Source: Calothrix sp. NIES-4101
GTDB taxonomy: Bacteria > Cyanobacteriota > Cyanobacteriia > Cyanobacteriales > Nostocaceae
NCBI GenBank assembly: GCA_004296455.1
Contig: AP018280.1
Location: 1,240,001 to 1,304,000 of the forward strand
Direction: 5' to 3'
Length of the DNA: 64,000 nt
In this document: piece after piece, positions 12,573-21,541 of the stretch
Layout of the letters: every line of letters begins with the position of its first letter
Numbering within the stretch: the stretch's first letter is position 1
The notes under the pieces: generated by a model
Told to the model about the DNA's origin: nothing
Databases searched by the model: none
The model's input: the letters and a program-made list of their open reading frames with translations, nothing else
Position numbers and translations under genes: made by a program

Positions 12573-13368
12573 CTTAACAGAATACTCCGCCCATTAAATC
12601 AAACAATAACATTTAGAAAATCTTCCCAAATACAGATGTATTTTTTGCAAAAATAGGCTTTCTGATTCTAAGAATTCGATCTTGAGGTAGTAGAGTTTAG
12701 TAAAATTTACATCACTTTTCCCATAATCAGTAGTTTTCCCCCATACAAAATTAAAATTAATTTCTTGGTTTACTCAACTGCATAAGTTAGGCACTGTGGT
12801 GAATAGGGAGAATTTTATCGACGGCATGTAGTTTCTCTGGGGGGTATGTTTGCGATCGCGAAAAATGTAAAATAATTGACTGTTCAACATTAGTTAATAT
12901 GTATGATGACTTTTAGTCTGCGATTGAATTGGAAACTATTTAATATTGCTAACGTCCATCTGAGATGGTTGGTTATTGGTAAAAACCGTTCCCATGTGCT
13001 GAATTCATGCCAGATTTAAGATATGAACTTAAGAAGAGTACTTGATATAGTACTTAATCAAAACATTGCAGCGGATAAAATAAAAATTTTGTGTCCGCGA
13101 CAGGCGTAGAGCGCCTTTCCTGTGGGAAAGACGTTGCCACAGGGTAGATAAAAACAGCGATCGCGTTGTTTGAGAGCGGTGTCCGGGAACCTTGTTGGGG
13201 AAATAGTTCACCCAAGCATATACAACATGTTTTAGTGGGGAACGAGGTCGCTACAATAGTGGAATCGCAACATCGCGTACTCTCAACAGAAGCAAGCTAC
13301 CCGTAGGGACTCCCAAGAGTTTCGTCACTCGCCCAATTCTTCAGTAAAAACCGTGGTGTGAATAGCCA
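12573..13368. other. Long intergenic region with a double-hairpin repeat
   Basis: About 800 bp without a convincing gene. It should hold the divergent promoters of the secreted-protein gene and the penicillin-binding protein gene, but no strong -35/-10 pair stands out. At 13102-13143 there are two adjacent hairpins, GGCG-TAGAG-CGCC and CCTGTGG (13119-13125) / CCACAGG (13137-13143), a pattern like interspersed palindromic repeats of cyanobacteria. HIP1 sites occur near 12853 and 13158. A 60-codon minus-strand frame at 13029-13211 is not supported by anything. Confidence 0.5.
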
Positions 13369-15639
13369 ATGAGTTCCCCCCAACCACCCCAAAAACCGCA
13401 AACTTTGCTTGGTCAATTGACGCAAGCAGTTCAGACAATTCAAGCGCGGGTCGATTTTTCCAAGCTAGCGTTGAAGCCAAATGCCAGAGTCCCAGAACTT
13501 TGGGTTCAAGATGCGGGGGCGCAAAGTGCGGAAGTATATCCGTTGTTGGGCGATCGCTATATTCTCGGTCGCAGTTCCAAATCCTCCGATATTGTTGTCC
13601 GCAATCCGGTTGTCAGCCAAATTCATTTGTCCCTATCGCGGGATTCTAGCCAGCGACATCCTGTTTTTAGCATCAAAGATGAAAATTCCACGAATGGCAT
13701 TTACCGAGGTAAGCGCCGGGTTACTTCCCTAGAGTTACGTCATGGCGATATTCTCACCTTGGGGCCCCCAGAACTGGCAGCATCGGTTCGCTTGCAGTAT
13801 GTAGACCCACCACCTTGGTATGTAAATGCAGCTACCTGGGCTGGCTATGGAGTTGGTGCGATCGCAGGGCTAATTGCTGTCACTATTAGCGTTGAATGGC
13901 TGAAGTTTTCGGTAAGACCACTACCTGGAGCAACACGAGCTCCTGTACTTGTCTACGCCCGTGATGGTGTCACACCTCTAAGTGAGCCGCGAACCACCGC
14001 CCACATTGATATGAAACGGTTAGAAGACTTTGGTCCCTACCTGGCAAATGCAGTTGTGGCATCGGAAGATAGCCGTTATTATTGGCATCCCGGCGTTGAC
14101 CCATTAGGGGTAGCTAGAGCCGTGTTGATTAATACCCGTAGTGGAGATGTACAACAGGGAGCCAGTACAGTCACACAGCAGGTCGCCCGCAGTTTGTTCC
14201 GCAATTATGTGGGGGCGCAGGATTCATTAGGAAGAAAATTCCGTGAAGCAGTGGTGGCGCTGAAATTAGAAACTTTTTATAGCAAAAATGATATTTTGCT
14301 CACCTATCTCAACCGAGTTTTTCTTGGGCAAGATGCTTATGGGTTTGAGGATGCGGGTAAATTTTATTTCGATAAATCAGCGAAGGAATTAACCTTAGCA
14401 GAAGCAGCAACATTAGTGGCAATTTTGCCTGCGCCGAATGGGTTTGATTATTGTGGTACTAGCCAGAATAAATTTCAAACAATTGAATACCGCAATCGGG
14501 TGCTGCGACGAATGCTAGAAATGGGCAAAATCAAAACTGATGACTATAACCAAGCGAGGCGATCGCCTGTAGATATTAGCCCCAAAGTTTGTGAAAAACA
14601 ATCAAAAATCATCGCCCCCTATTTTTACAGTTACGTCTTTCAAGAACTAGAATCGTTGTTGGGAAGCGATTTAGCCAGAGAAGGCAATTTTTTGATTGAG
14701 ACACAACTTGACCCCTCGATGCAAACCCAAGCGGAAGCGGCATTGCGAAATTCAATCGCTCAAAATGGGAGAAACTTAAACTATTCGCAGGGTGCAGTGC
14801 TGACTCTGGATTCGAGTACAGGTGGCGTTTTAGCGATGGTGGGTGGCACAGACTTTCGCACCAGCCAATTCAACCGTGCTGTCCAAGCAAAACGTCAACC
14901 AGGTTCTACCTTCAAGGTATTCGCCTATACTGCGGCACTCGAAAAGGGGATTTCGCCGGAAAAGTCTTATTCCTGCGACCCCCTACGCTGGCAAGGGTTT
15001 CTCTATAAACCCTGTCGTGCGGGTGCTGGCACGAGTTTCAGCCTGGCAACAGGGCTAGCTTTGTCAGAAAACCCCATTGCTTTGCGGGTGGCGCAGGAAG
15101 TTGGTTTAGATAAGGTGGTTGCAGAAGCCAAAAAATTAGGTGTGCGATCGCCCCTTGATCCTGTACCGGGATTGGTATTGGGTCAAAGTGTTGTCAATAT
15201 CATGGAGATGACAGGGGCTTTTGGTGCGATTGGAAATGAAGGTGTATGGAATCGACCCCACGCCATTAGCCGAATTTTAGATACCAGTATTTGTCGCGAT
15301 CGCAATGACCTCAAAACCTGTAGGGTAATCTATTCATTTGATCAAGATCGGGAAGCCAACAAGCGTGTCCTCCGCAAAGATATCGCCCAAACAATGACTC
15401 GTTTACTGCGCGGTGTAGTTACCAGTGGTACGGGAAGAGGAGCGGCGATCGGTTTTGGTGAAGCAGGGAAAACAGGAACAACTGATAAAAATGTTGACCT
15501 CTGGTTTATTGGCTATGTCCCCAGTCGGCGGATGGTGACAGGTGTATGGCTAGGAAATGACGACAATAAGCCGACATCTGGTAGCAGTGCTCAAGCCGCA
15601 CAATTATGGGGGAGTTATATGGGGAGGGTTGTCAAGTAA
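13369..15639 (+). CDS. FHA-domain class A penicillin-binding protein (PBP1-type)
   Basis: Bifunctional peptidoglycan synthase, 756 aa. In order: a cytosolic FHA phosphothreonine-binding domain (about 55-140) with GRSS, VSQIH and NSTNG all kept; one membrane helix (about 150-175); a GT51 glycosyltransferase domain with ASEDSRYYWHPGVDP (catalytic Glu near 233) and GASTVTQQVAR; and a transpeptidase domain with SxxK as STFK (Ser near 512), SEN near 566 and KTGT near 700. All catalytic motifs are intact. The FHA fusion suggests control by a Ser/Thr kinase, an inference from the domain. It is followed by a convergent operon. Confidence 0.94.
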   Translation: MSSPQPPQKPQTLLGQLTQAVQTIQARVDFSKLALKPNARVPELWVQDAGAQSAEVYPLLGDRYILGRSSKSSDIVVRNPVVSQIHLSLSRDSSQRHPVFSIKDENSTNGIYRGKRRVTSLELRHGDILTLGPPELAASVRLQYVDPPPWYVNAATWAGYGVGAIAGLIAVTISVEWLKFSVRPLPGATRAPVLVYARDGVTPLSEPRTTAHIDMKRLEDFGPYLANAVVASEDSRYYWHPGVDPLGVARAVLINTRSGDVQQGASTVTQQVARSLFRNYVGAQDSLGRKFREAVVALKLETFYSKNDILLTYLNRVFLGQDAYGFEDAGKFYFDKSAKELTLAEAATLVAILPAPNGFDYCGTSQNKFQTIEYRNRVLRRMLEMGKIKTDDYNQARRSPVDISPKVCEKQSKIIAPYFYSYVFQELESLLGSDLAREGNFLIETQLDPSMQTQAEAALRNSIAQNGRNLNYSQGAVLTLDSSTGGVLAMVGGTDFRTSQFNRAVQAKRQPGSTFKVFAYTAALEKGISPEKSYSCDPLRWQGFLYKPCRAGAGTSFSLATGLALSENPIALRVAQEVGLDKVVAEAKKLGVRSPLDPVPGLVLGQSVVNIMEMTGAFGAIGNEGVWNRPHAISRILDTSICRDRNDLKTCRVIYSFDQDREANKRVLRKDIAQTMTRLLRGVVTSGTGRGAAIGFGEAGKTGTTDKNVDLWFIGYVPSRRMVTGVWLGNDDNKPTSGSSAQAAQLWGSYMGRVVK

Positions 15640-15823
15640 TATTAACTTCGCCTCCAGAATTGCGATCAAACAGATGCGGAGATGGGGAGATAGGGGAACA
15701 GGGAGAAAATTAAGTATAAAGGGGATGGGGTATTTAATAATTACATAGCTTGTTTCTGCTTCAAGGGTTGTATTATGAATTCTCCCCAACCGTTCATTTT
15801 GCTCAAGTTTCAGCCAGAATTAA

Positions 15824-17287
15824 CTATTTATATCCCTGCCAAGGTTGAATTTCTAACTTGCCACTGGGCTTGAAGATCACTTGATAATGAGCTAAGGCCT
15901 CTTTTTGATTGGGCGCAGCCACATTAGAACCGTAGATATCGTTAAACATTTTTGGTAGGGGTGTTTCTCGATAGAAATCGAAAGCTCCGCGATTTAGAGG
16001 TTCGTAATCGGCAATTTTACCTTCTTTGTTGACTGCGACTCGATATTTTAAATCACTGGAAAATGTCGGTGTACCACTCCAATTAGCGCGAACTTGATCA
16101 TATAACTTTTGATTTAAATCTTTAAGTTGGGTCGGGTCTTGAATTTTTTCTCCGATGACCTGTGGAGTTTGAGCATAACCCCGCCAGGGACTAACTTCGA
16201 GTGCCCCACTCTTTCTAAATACGACCCGAAATTGAGCGATCGCCTCGTTGGTAATTGGAGGTCTAGTGGCCGGATTGTACAGCAGATTTGGTAGAGGCAG
16301 TTTACTAATTTCACCGTTTGAGGATTGATTAACTGCCTTATAGCCAAGAATTGCACCATCAGTAGCGACTCCAACTCGGTAAACCGCATCATCTTCTAAA
16401 GTATTACGATTTGACCAAGCTGGATTGATTTGATTATATACCTGGCGATTTAGTGCCCTTAGTTGGGATGGGTCGGTAATTTCGGGAACAGTTTTAATCA
16501 GTGCTTCGATGTCACTGGGGGTTGGAGATGCTACTGCTGTGGTTGTTGGTGTTGGGGCTGGTGTTGGTGTCGCTGTGTTATTAGCTACATCTATAGGGGT
16601 AGCAGCTACCGGATTTGCCGAAGCGGATGATGTCGGGTTGCTTGTGGCTGGATTTGTTTCTTGTTGAGACTGTAGCTCTGGTGTTTTGGGTTGTGGAGCG
16701 GGTATTAAGCTAAATACAAAGGCTGCGGCAGCTAAACTTGATAATCCCAGACTCGCTGGAACTGCTTGTTTGATTAAAGCTTGATTTGCGCCAGCGTCGT
16801 TTCGGGAAACTGATTGCAGGGCGAGAGTTACTTCTGGTAATGTTTGGCTGTCGGCGAAAAATTGGTCTACAGCTTCAACTAAATCAAATAGTTGGACTGT
16901 ATTTAATTCAAATTCGACGGGTATTGTCGCCCCAGATGCACTATATTCCGCAGATTGAGCCGGGACTTCGGAACTGACAATCAGTTTGTGGCGATTGCTA
17001 TCAATTTTGTATAGCTGGACGATTTCCGAGTCTTGATGTTTTAAGAGTGGATTGGGTATATTGCTCAAAAATTCTTGGGCATAGGCATTAACTGTACGTA
17101 CCAAGCTTTCAAAAAATTCTCGTCCACCCGATAAGGGTTGTTGTAAACCAGATAAATAACATTCGGCATTGACTAATATTGATAACTCAGGGCGCATTTC
17201 TTGATAATGTGCTGTCCTGCTAGCATCACTTAAACCTTCTAAAAGTAAGGTGCAATTTGGTAAACTATATTTTCTTTGAATATTCAT
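15824..17287 (-). CDS. DUF4335 domain protein with duplicated C-terminal domain
   Basis: Cyanobacterial protein of unknown function, 487 aa. The ATG at 17287 (MNIQRKYSLPNCTLLLEGLSD, the usual DUF4335 opening) is preferred over an upstream start that would overlap DUF3038. The N-terminal ~190 residues are DUF4335. A hydrophobic stretch (SLGLSSLAAAAFVFSLIP) near 195-215 may be a membrane anchor, followed by a Thr/Pro/Ala linker. Two homologous repeats follow, each with a pattern like DPSQLRALNRQVYNQINPAW ... YRVGV ... GAILGYKAVN, which reads as an internal duplication. It lies 43 nt after DUF3038, probably in one operon. Confidence 0.88.
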   Translation of the reverse strand: MNIQRKYSLPNCTLLLEGLSDASRTAHYQEMRPELSILVNAECYLSGLQQPLSGGREFFESLVRTVNAYAQEFLSNIPNPLLKHQDSEIVQLYKIDSNRHKLIVSSEVPAQSAEYSASGATIPVEFELNTVQLFDLVEAVDQFFADSQTLPEVTLALQSVSRNDAGANQALIKQAVPASLGLSSLAAAAFVFSLIPAPQPKTPELQSQQETNPATSNPTSSASANPVAATPIDVANNTATPTPAPTPTTTAVASPTPSDIEALIKTVPEITDPSQLRALNRQVYNQINPAWSNRNTLEDDAVYRVGVATDGAILGYKAVNQSSNGEISKLPLPNLLYNPATRPPITNEAIAQFRVVFRKSGALEVSPWRGYAQTPQVIGEKIQDPTQLKDLNQKLYDQVRANWSGTPTFSSDLKYRVAVNKEGKIADYEPLNRGAFDFYRETPLPKMFNDIYGSNVAAPNQKEALAHYQVIFKPSGKLEIQPWQGYK

Positions 17288-17330
17288 GTAAACCTCTAAA
17301 ATCAAGCCTGCCAGATACTTTACGGGGATA

Positions 17331-17960
17331 TTAATTGACTTCGCCATCAAACAAGCTAATCCAGAACCTCTGCATCCCGGAAGTGCCAGTACAGAATAAT
17401 AATTGTCCCAATAAATGAATTGCTAATTCGTCTAATTTATCCTCCGATGTGATGGCGATTACACCTGAACGGCGAGGATTCATGCGGCTTTTAAAATGGG
17501 CACGGAACCTTTCGAGATAATTTGAGAGCCTCAGATTTTGTTCCAAAGGAATCTGTTTATCACTCATCTGTTGGTAGATGATGAGTAATTGACGGATAGT
17601 AACTGTTAAGCGTCGAGCAATGTAGCAAGCAATAACCACTAAGGCTTTAGCTTCCATAATACTCAAGGGGCGACGCATATGCGCTCTCCGAATTGGATTA
17701 CTGCTACGCATTCGCCAGAGATTGACTCTATCTTTAATAATGCTTTTCAGGTCTAATTCTTGGGAAAATGCCAAAATAGCTTCCGAACCACCTAATTCTA
17801 GTGCTTCGATCGCCAATAGTAGTAGGTCTATTTGTATACGAGTACGACGCGGACAATCTTCTCCCTCAATTACCGGATTAGGCAAAGTATCCAAAATCAT
17901 TGGTAGCGATCGCGGTGTTGAACTATCGTTATATGAGGTTAAACTGGCAGAAACATTCAT
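17331..17960 (-). CDS. DUF3038 domain protein
   Basis: Cyanobacteria-specific family of unknown function, 209 aa, recognised from RRTRIQIDLLLLAIEALELGG, RVNLWRMRSSNP(I/L)RR and the Arg-rich middle. It is mostly helical and basic with no signal peptide, so probably cytosolic. It is upstream of DUF4335, and this pair is conserved in cyanobacteria, which suggests a shared process. The ATG at 17958-17960 gives a slightly longer N-terminus than the core domain needs; a second Met at residue 21 is possible. Confidence 0.87.
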   Translation of the reverse strand: MNVSASLTSYNDSSTPRSLPMILDTLPNPVIEGEDCPRRTRIQIDLLLLAIEALELGGSEAILAFSQELDLKSIIKDRVNLWRMRSSNPIRRAHMRRPLSIMEAKALVVIACYIARRLTVTIRQLLIIYQQMSDKQIPLEQNLRLSNYLERFRAHFKSRMNPRRSGVIAITSEDKLDELAIHLLGQLLFCTGTSGMQRFWISLFDGEVN

Positions 17961-18000
17961 TATAAGTACCGTTAAAAAGGCTGCAACAGATAGAAATTAG

Positions 18001-18652
18001 GAGTTAGAGGATTAGGATTACTCTGTCAAAATTGCAATGAAAGATAATTTTATGATGGGGAAATTCAGAAACGCCGGGAGACGCAAAAAAATTACCCTCC
18101 AACATTAAATTTACAGACTACTAGAGACTAAAGATTCCGAGAAAAAGTTTTTTTTCACAGTTGATTTTGCCGAAATTTCATAGCGATTGCCTAATATATA
18201 CATTTAGTTACTCATTTGCCTCAATCATTTCCGTATACGGAAATCAAGATTTTGCAGAGATTTTTGATTTTTTAGACACTAACTTGCAGACAATTATTTT
18301 GCCTGCTCGCTAATTGCGTAGTTACATCCTTAGCTTGGTGTAGATTGTTCTAATCGTCAATCCACAAAATTGCTGAAACACTGCTTTACAAGCGTATTTA
18401 TACTGAAATCAGTGTTATTCAAGCTTAATTAGTTAACAAGTAATCTCACGTCCTATTTGTCTACACAGAAAGGAACTATGACATTATAGTGTACGATTCT
18501 GGGGTATTTGAGTGCAAAAGGTAATCAGAAAACAGGGGATAGAGAAATATTGATTATTTTTACCTCTCTATCTGTCCCACTGTCTCCTCTCTGACTTCCT
18601 CACTCTTCCTCTTTTACGCCACCATTCTCATCTTCTACACTATTATTCATCT
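18001..18652. other. Intergenic region with a 16-bp perfect palindrome
   Basis: About 650 bp between the divergent DUF3038 and apt genes, with no coding potential. Its one clear feature is TTTCCGTATACGGAAA at 18228-18243, a perfect 16-bp palindrome of the kind bound by dimeric repressors. It does not match the NtcA consensus GTA-N8-TAC. The segment just before apt (18560-18640) is pyrimidine-rich with no clear ribosome binding site. Confidence 0.5.
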
Positions 18653-19171
18653 ATGGATTTAAAATCTCTAATACGTGATATTCCTGATTTTCCCAAACCT
18701 GGAATTATGTTTCGGGATATTACAACATTACTACGCGATCGCGATGGCTTGCGCTACACAATTAATTTGCTACAACAAAAATGTATTGAGGCGAATTTGA
18801 CGGTTGATTATGTAGTTGGTATGGAATCACGAGGCTTTATTTTCGGCACTCCTCTAGCTTATCAATTGGAGGCTGGTTTTATTCCTGTTCGCAAACCAGG
18901 GAAATTACCTGCTGCGGTTCACTCAGTCGAATACCAGTTGGAATATGGTACTGATTGTTTAGAAATCCATCAGGATGCTTTAACGCCAGGTAGTCGCGTG
19001 TTAATCGTCGATGATTTAATTGCTACAGGTGGAACCGCAGGTGCGACTGCAAAATTGTTACAAAAAATTGGCTGCGAACTGGTAGGATTTGGGTTTATCA
19101 TCGAGCTACGAGATTTAGAGGGGCGCAGACATTTACCTGATGTGCCGATTATCTCGTTAGTTGAGTATTAA
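18653..19171 (+). CDS. apt: Adenine phosphoribosyltransferase
   Basis: Purine salvage enzyme, 172 aa: adenine + PRPP to AMP + PPi, cytosolic. The opening [24 protein letters not shown] is the Apt signature with its adenine-site residues, and [16 protein letters not shown] (about 116-131) is the PRPP-binding loop. Length and both motifs are normal. It is monocistronic, with its own terminator. Confidence 0.97.
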   Translation: MDLKSLIRDIPDFPKPGIMFRDITTLLRDRDGLRYTINLLQQKCIEANLTVDYVVGMESRGFIFGTPLAYQLEAGFIPVRKPGKLPAAVHSVEYQLEYGTDCLEIHQDALTPGSRVLIVDDLIATGGTAGATAKLLQKIGCELVGFGFIIELRDLEGRRHLPDVPIISLVEY

Positions 19172-19223
19172 TTTTGTTAATGGTTACTAGATAAGTAGGT
19201 AGGTTGAATCAAAGATAAAACCC

Positions 19224-19275
19224 GAAGAGAGTGTAGTTAGCTCCTGGCGGGAGGGCAACACACTCTCTTTATTGG
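19224..19275 (+). terminator. Terminator of apt
   Basis: AGAGAGTGT (19226-19234) pairs with ACACTCTCT (19260-19268). A small inner stem CTCC/GGAG lies in the loop, and TTATT follows. It is about 55 nt after the apt stop codon. Confidence 0.7.
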
Positions 19276-19341
19276 TGTTTGATTGTGACTATGTACTTGG
19301 TGGTTGGTGGTAAATACATTGCCAAACAACTACACCAGTAG

Positions 19342-19396
19342 CAACCATTAATCAATAACCGACAAGCAACTAACCAACAAGCAAGCAATAAGCAAA
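19342..19396 (+). repeat. Degenerate heptamer tandem repeat (STRR-like)
   Basis: Read in steps of seven this stretch gives CCATTAA, TCAATAA, CCGACAA, GCAACTA and similar units, rich in A and C. It matches the heptamer short tandem repeats known in Anabaena-type genomes and the arrays elsewhere in this window. It sits immediately upstream of the permease start codon. Confidence 0.5.
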
Positions 19397-19405
19397 ATAT
19401 TAAAA

Positions 19406-20452
19406 ATGACAGCAACTAGAGTTTCTTTTGTATCAGGGCGAGATTGGCTGATTCGATTTGTGACTAGTGAGACGTTTATTTATGTAATTAAGCGTATATT
19501 GCAAGCCTTATTAACTTTATTTTTAGCTTCGGCGTTATCATTTATCATTATTCAATTAGCCCCTGGCGATTATCTCGACACATTAAAACAAAATCCGAAA
19601 ATTTCGCCTGAACGAATTGAGGAATTGAAGCGTCAATTCGGTTTAGATAAATCTTGGTTTGAGCAGTTTTTCCTGTGGTTACAGCGAATTTTGACAAAAG
19701 GAGACTTTGGACAGAGTTTTGTCTATCAACGTTCAGTCTCGTCGCTGTTATCAGAACGAGTACCCGCCACCCTAGTGTTGGCGATTTCTTCCTTAATTGT
19801 GACATGGGCGATCGCAATTCCTCTCGGTATTATCGCTGCCGTCAAACAAAATCGTGCCACTGACAGAATTCTCCAGGTTATTAGCTACGCGGGACAAGGT
19901 TTTCCGAGTTTTGTCACGGCATTACTGCTCCTAATTTTCGCCCAAGTCACTGCTCCCTTGTTCCCCGTCGGTGGGATGACAGGTATTAACCACGATGAAC
20001 TGAATTGGTTTGGTAAAATTCTGGATGTGCTTTGGCATATGCTTTTACCAACTATTGCCCTCAGTATTACTAGTTTTGCTGGCTTACAGAGAATTACGCG
20101 CGGTGAATTACTAGATGTATTGCGCCAAGACTATATCCAAACAGCCCGCGCCAAGGGTTTACCAGAAAACCGCGTTATTTACGTTCATGCGCTTCGCAAT
20201 GCCATCAACCCATTAATCACTCTGTTAGGGTTTGAATTGGCAAGTCTGCTGAATGGTGCCTTTATTGCCGAATTTTTCTTTAATTGGCCCGGTTTAGGTA
20301 GATTAACTTTACAAGCACTCAACAATCAAGATTTGTATTTATTAATGGCAAGCTTGGTCATGGGTGCGGTATTACTAATATTTGGTAACTTAGTTGCTGA
20401 TTTAATGCTCAAAGCTGCCGACCCCAGAATTAAACTTGAAGATTTGAATTAG
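19406..20452 (+). CDS. ABC transporter permease, DppB/OppB-like
   Basis: Inner-membrane permease of peptide/nickel-type ABC importers, 348 aa. One N-terminal helix is followed by a periplasmic segment containing APGDYLDTLKQNPKISPE and GLDKSWFEQF, typical of DppB. The rest forms five helices, with the coupling loop ARAKGLPENRVIYVHALRNAINP near 250-272. No partner permease, ATPase or binding protein is next to it, so it is an orphan subunit whose partners must be elsewhere. Substrate unknown. Confidence 0.9.
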   Translation: MTATRVSFVSGRDWLIRFVTSETFIYVIKRILQALLTLFLASALSFIIIQLAPGDYLDTLKQNPKISPERIEELKRQFGLDKSWFEQFFLWLQRILTKGDFGQSFVYQRSVSSLLSERVPATLVLAISSLIVTWAIAIPLGIIAAVKQNRATDRILQVISYAGQGFPSFVTALLLLIFAQVTAPLFPVGGMTGINHDELNWFGKILDVLWHMLLPTIALSITSFAGLQRITRGELLDVLRQDYIQTARAKGLPENRVIYVHALRNAINPLITLLGFELASLLNGAFIAEFFFNWPGLGRLTLQALNNQDLYLLMASLVMGAVLLIFGNLVADLMLKAADPRIKLEDLN

Positions 20453-20525
20453 TTCAGAGTGGGAAGTGGCGAGTGCTAAGTTACACATTACTTGTCCGCT
20501 TCCCTGATATTTGTGTTGACAGAAT

Positions 20526-20804
20526 ATGACAGAAATCTATTATTTAATTCGTTCTAAAACTGATGGGAAATATTTAGCCGCACGTCCCGATGATCATGAA
20601 AAAAGCTATTTATTATTATTTAATGAAGATTTTGACGCGATGAGTTATTTGAATACTCATGCAGGTGATTTAGCAAATAAGCTGGGTGTGGAATCAATTT
20701 CTGGTAGTCAAATATCCGGTTTAATGAAGCGTTGGGGTTTTGTTGGCATTGGTATTGTTTCTGACCCGTTATTACCTAAGATTGAGTTTTTACAACGTAG
20801 TTAA
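20526..20804 (+). CDS. Small conserved hypothetical protein
   Basis: A 92-aa soluble protein I do not recognise by family. It opens MTEIYYLIRSKTDGKYLAARP, with a DHEKSYLLLFNEDFDA segment, and looks alpha/beta with no membrane span. The ATG at 20526 follows the permease by 73 nt in the same direction, and codon use resembles neighbouring genes. It probably belongs to a conserved cyanobacterial family of unknown role. Confidence 0.7.
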   Translation: MTEIYYLIRSKTDGKYLAARPDDHEKSYLLLFNEDFDAMSYLNTHAGDLANKLGVESISGSQISGLMKRWGFVGIGIVSDPLLPKIEFLQRS

Positions 20805-20889
20805 GCAAGGAGTTATGAGATTATAAAGATGACAACTTAATAGCTTGATAGCATCAACAAAGTAGGTACTCATCACCAGAGAAAGCAAC

Positions 20890-21468
20890 ATGGCAAAGCG
20901 AAAGAAAAGCAATCTCCAGTGGATTAAAGAGACACTTGAACTTCAACCAGATCATCATTGGCAAGGTTCTGAAGGCTATAAGATTTTTGTTGCTGGTAGG
21001 GGGGCTGTGCGCTTCAATGTCCCCCAAAAATGGATTTGTGAACCACAGGACAAATCATTTAAGTTTCTCGACAAAAAACCACCCAACGATGATTGTGCGC
21101 TGGAGGTATCCTACAATCATTTGCCTCCTAATGACTGGAGTTTGTTTCCCCTGAAAACGACTTTGAAGAAAATTATGGCAGATGACAGTCGCAACATTAT
21201 TGAAAGGGGAGAAGTGATTACCGTCAAGCGGCAAACTGCGCGAATTATGTGGATGGAGATTAAGTTTATTGATACTCAAGCAGAACCACGGGAAGCTTTT
21301 TCGCGGACTTGCATTGCTTTGGGTTCAAATATTCAATGCTTGATTACATTTGATTATTGGGCAGATCAAGCAGAACAACTAATACCTGTTTGGGATGAGG
21401 TGATGCGATCGCTCACACTCGGATTATATATCCGCGACCCCAGAACTGGTTTAGCTTTTCCTGATTAA
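20890..21468 (+). CDS. Conserved hypothetical protein
   Basis: A 192-aa soluble protein without signal peptide or membrane span; family not recognised. The N-terminus is basic (MAKRKKSN). The body has repeated beta-like stretches (ITVKRQTARIMWMEIKFID; TCIALGSNIQCLITFDYW) and ends WDEVMRSLTLGLYIRDPRTG, a layout like small stress or lipid-binding-type beta sandwiches, but no function can be assigned. It lies 85 nt after the small protein and convergent to the helicase. Confidence 0.75.
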   Translation: MAKRKKSNLQWIKETLELQPDHHWQGSEGYKIFVAGRGAVRFNVPQKWICEPQDKSFKFLDKKPPNDDCALEVSYNHLPPNDWSLFPLKTTLKKIMADDSRNIIERGEVITVKRQTARIMWMEIKFIDTQAEPREAFSRTCIALGSNIQCLITFDYWADQAEQLIPVWDEVMRSLTLGLYIRDPRTGLAFPD

Positions 21469-21541
21469 TTAATACTTTGGGGAAATTAGAATATTCGTTG
21501 CCTAGAAATTGCGATCGCTATCTGGAAATTTTAGTATGCCA

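Noticed and set aside
12088-12597. Long plus-strand frame antisense to the Thr/Ser/Pro-rich gene
   Set aside because: The repetitive codons of the real gene leave the opposite strand open; its translation is low-complexity Val/Gly/Ser with no start signal.
13029-13211. 60-codon minus-strand frame in the long intergenic region
   Set aside because: It runs through the hairpin repeat, with no ribosome binding site or recognisable protein.
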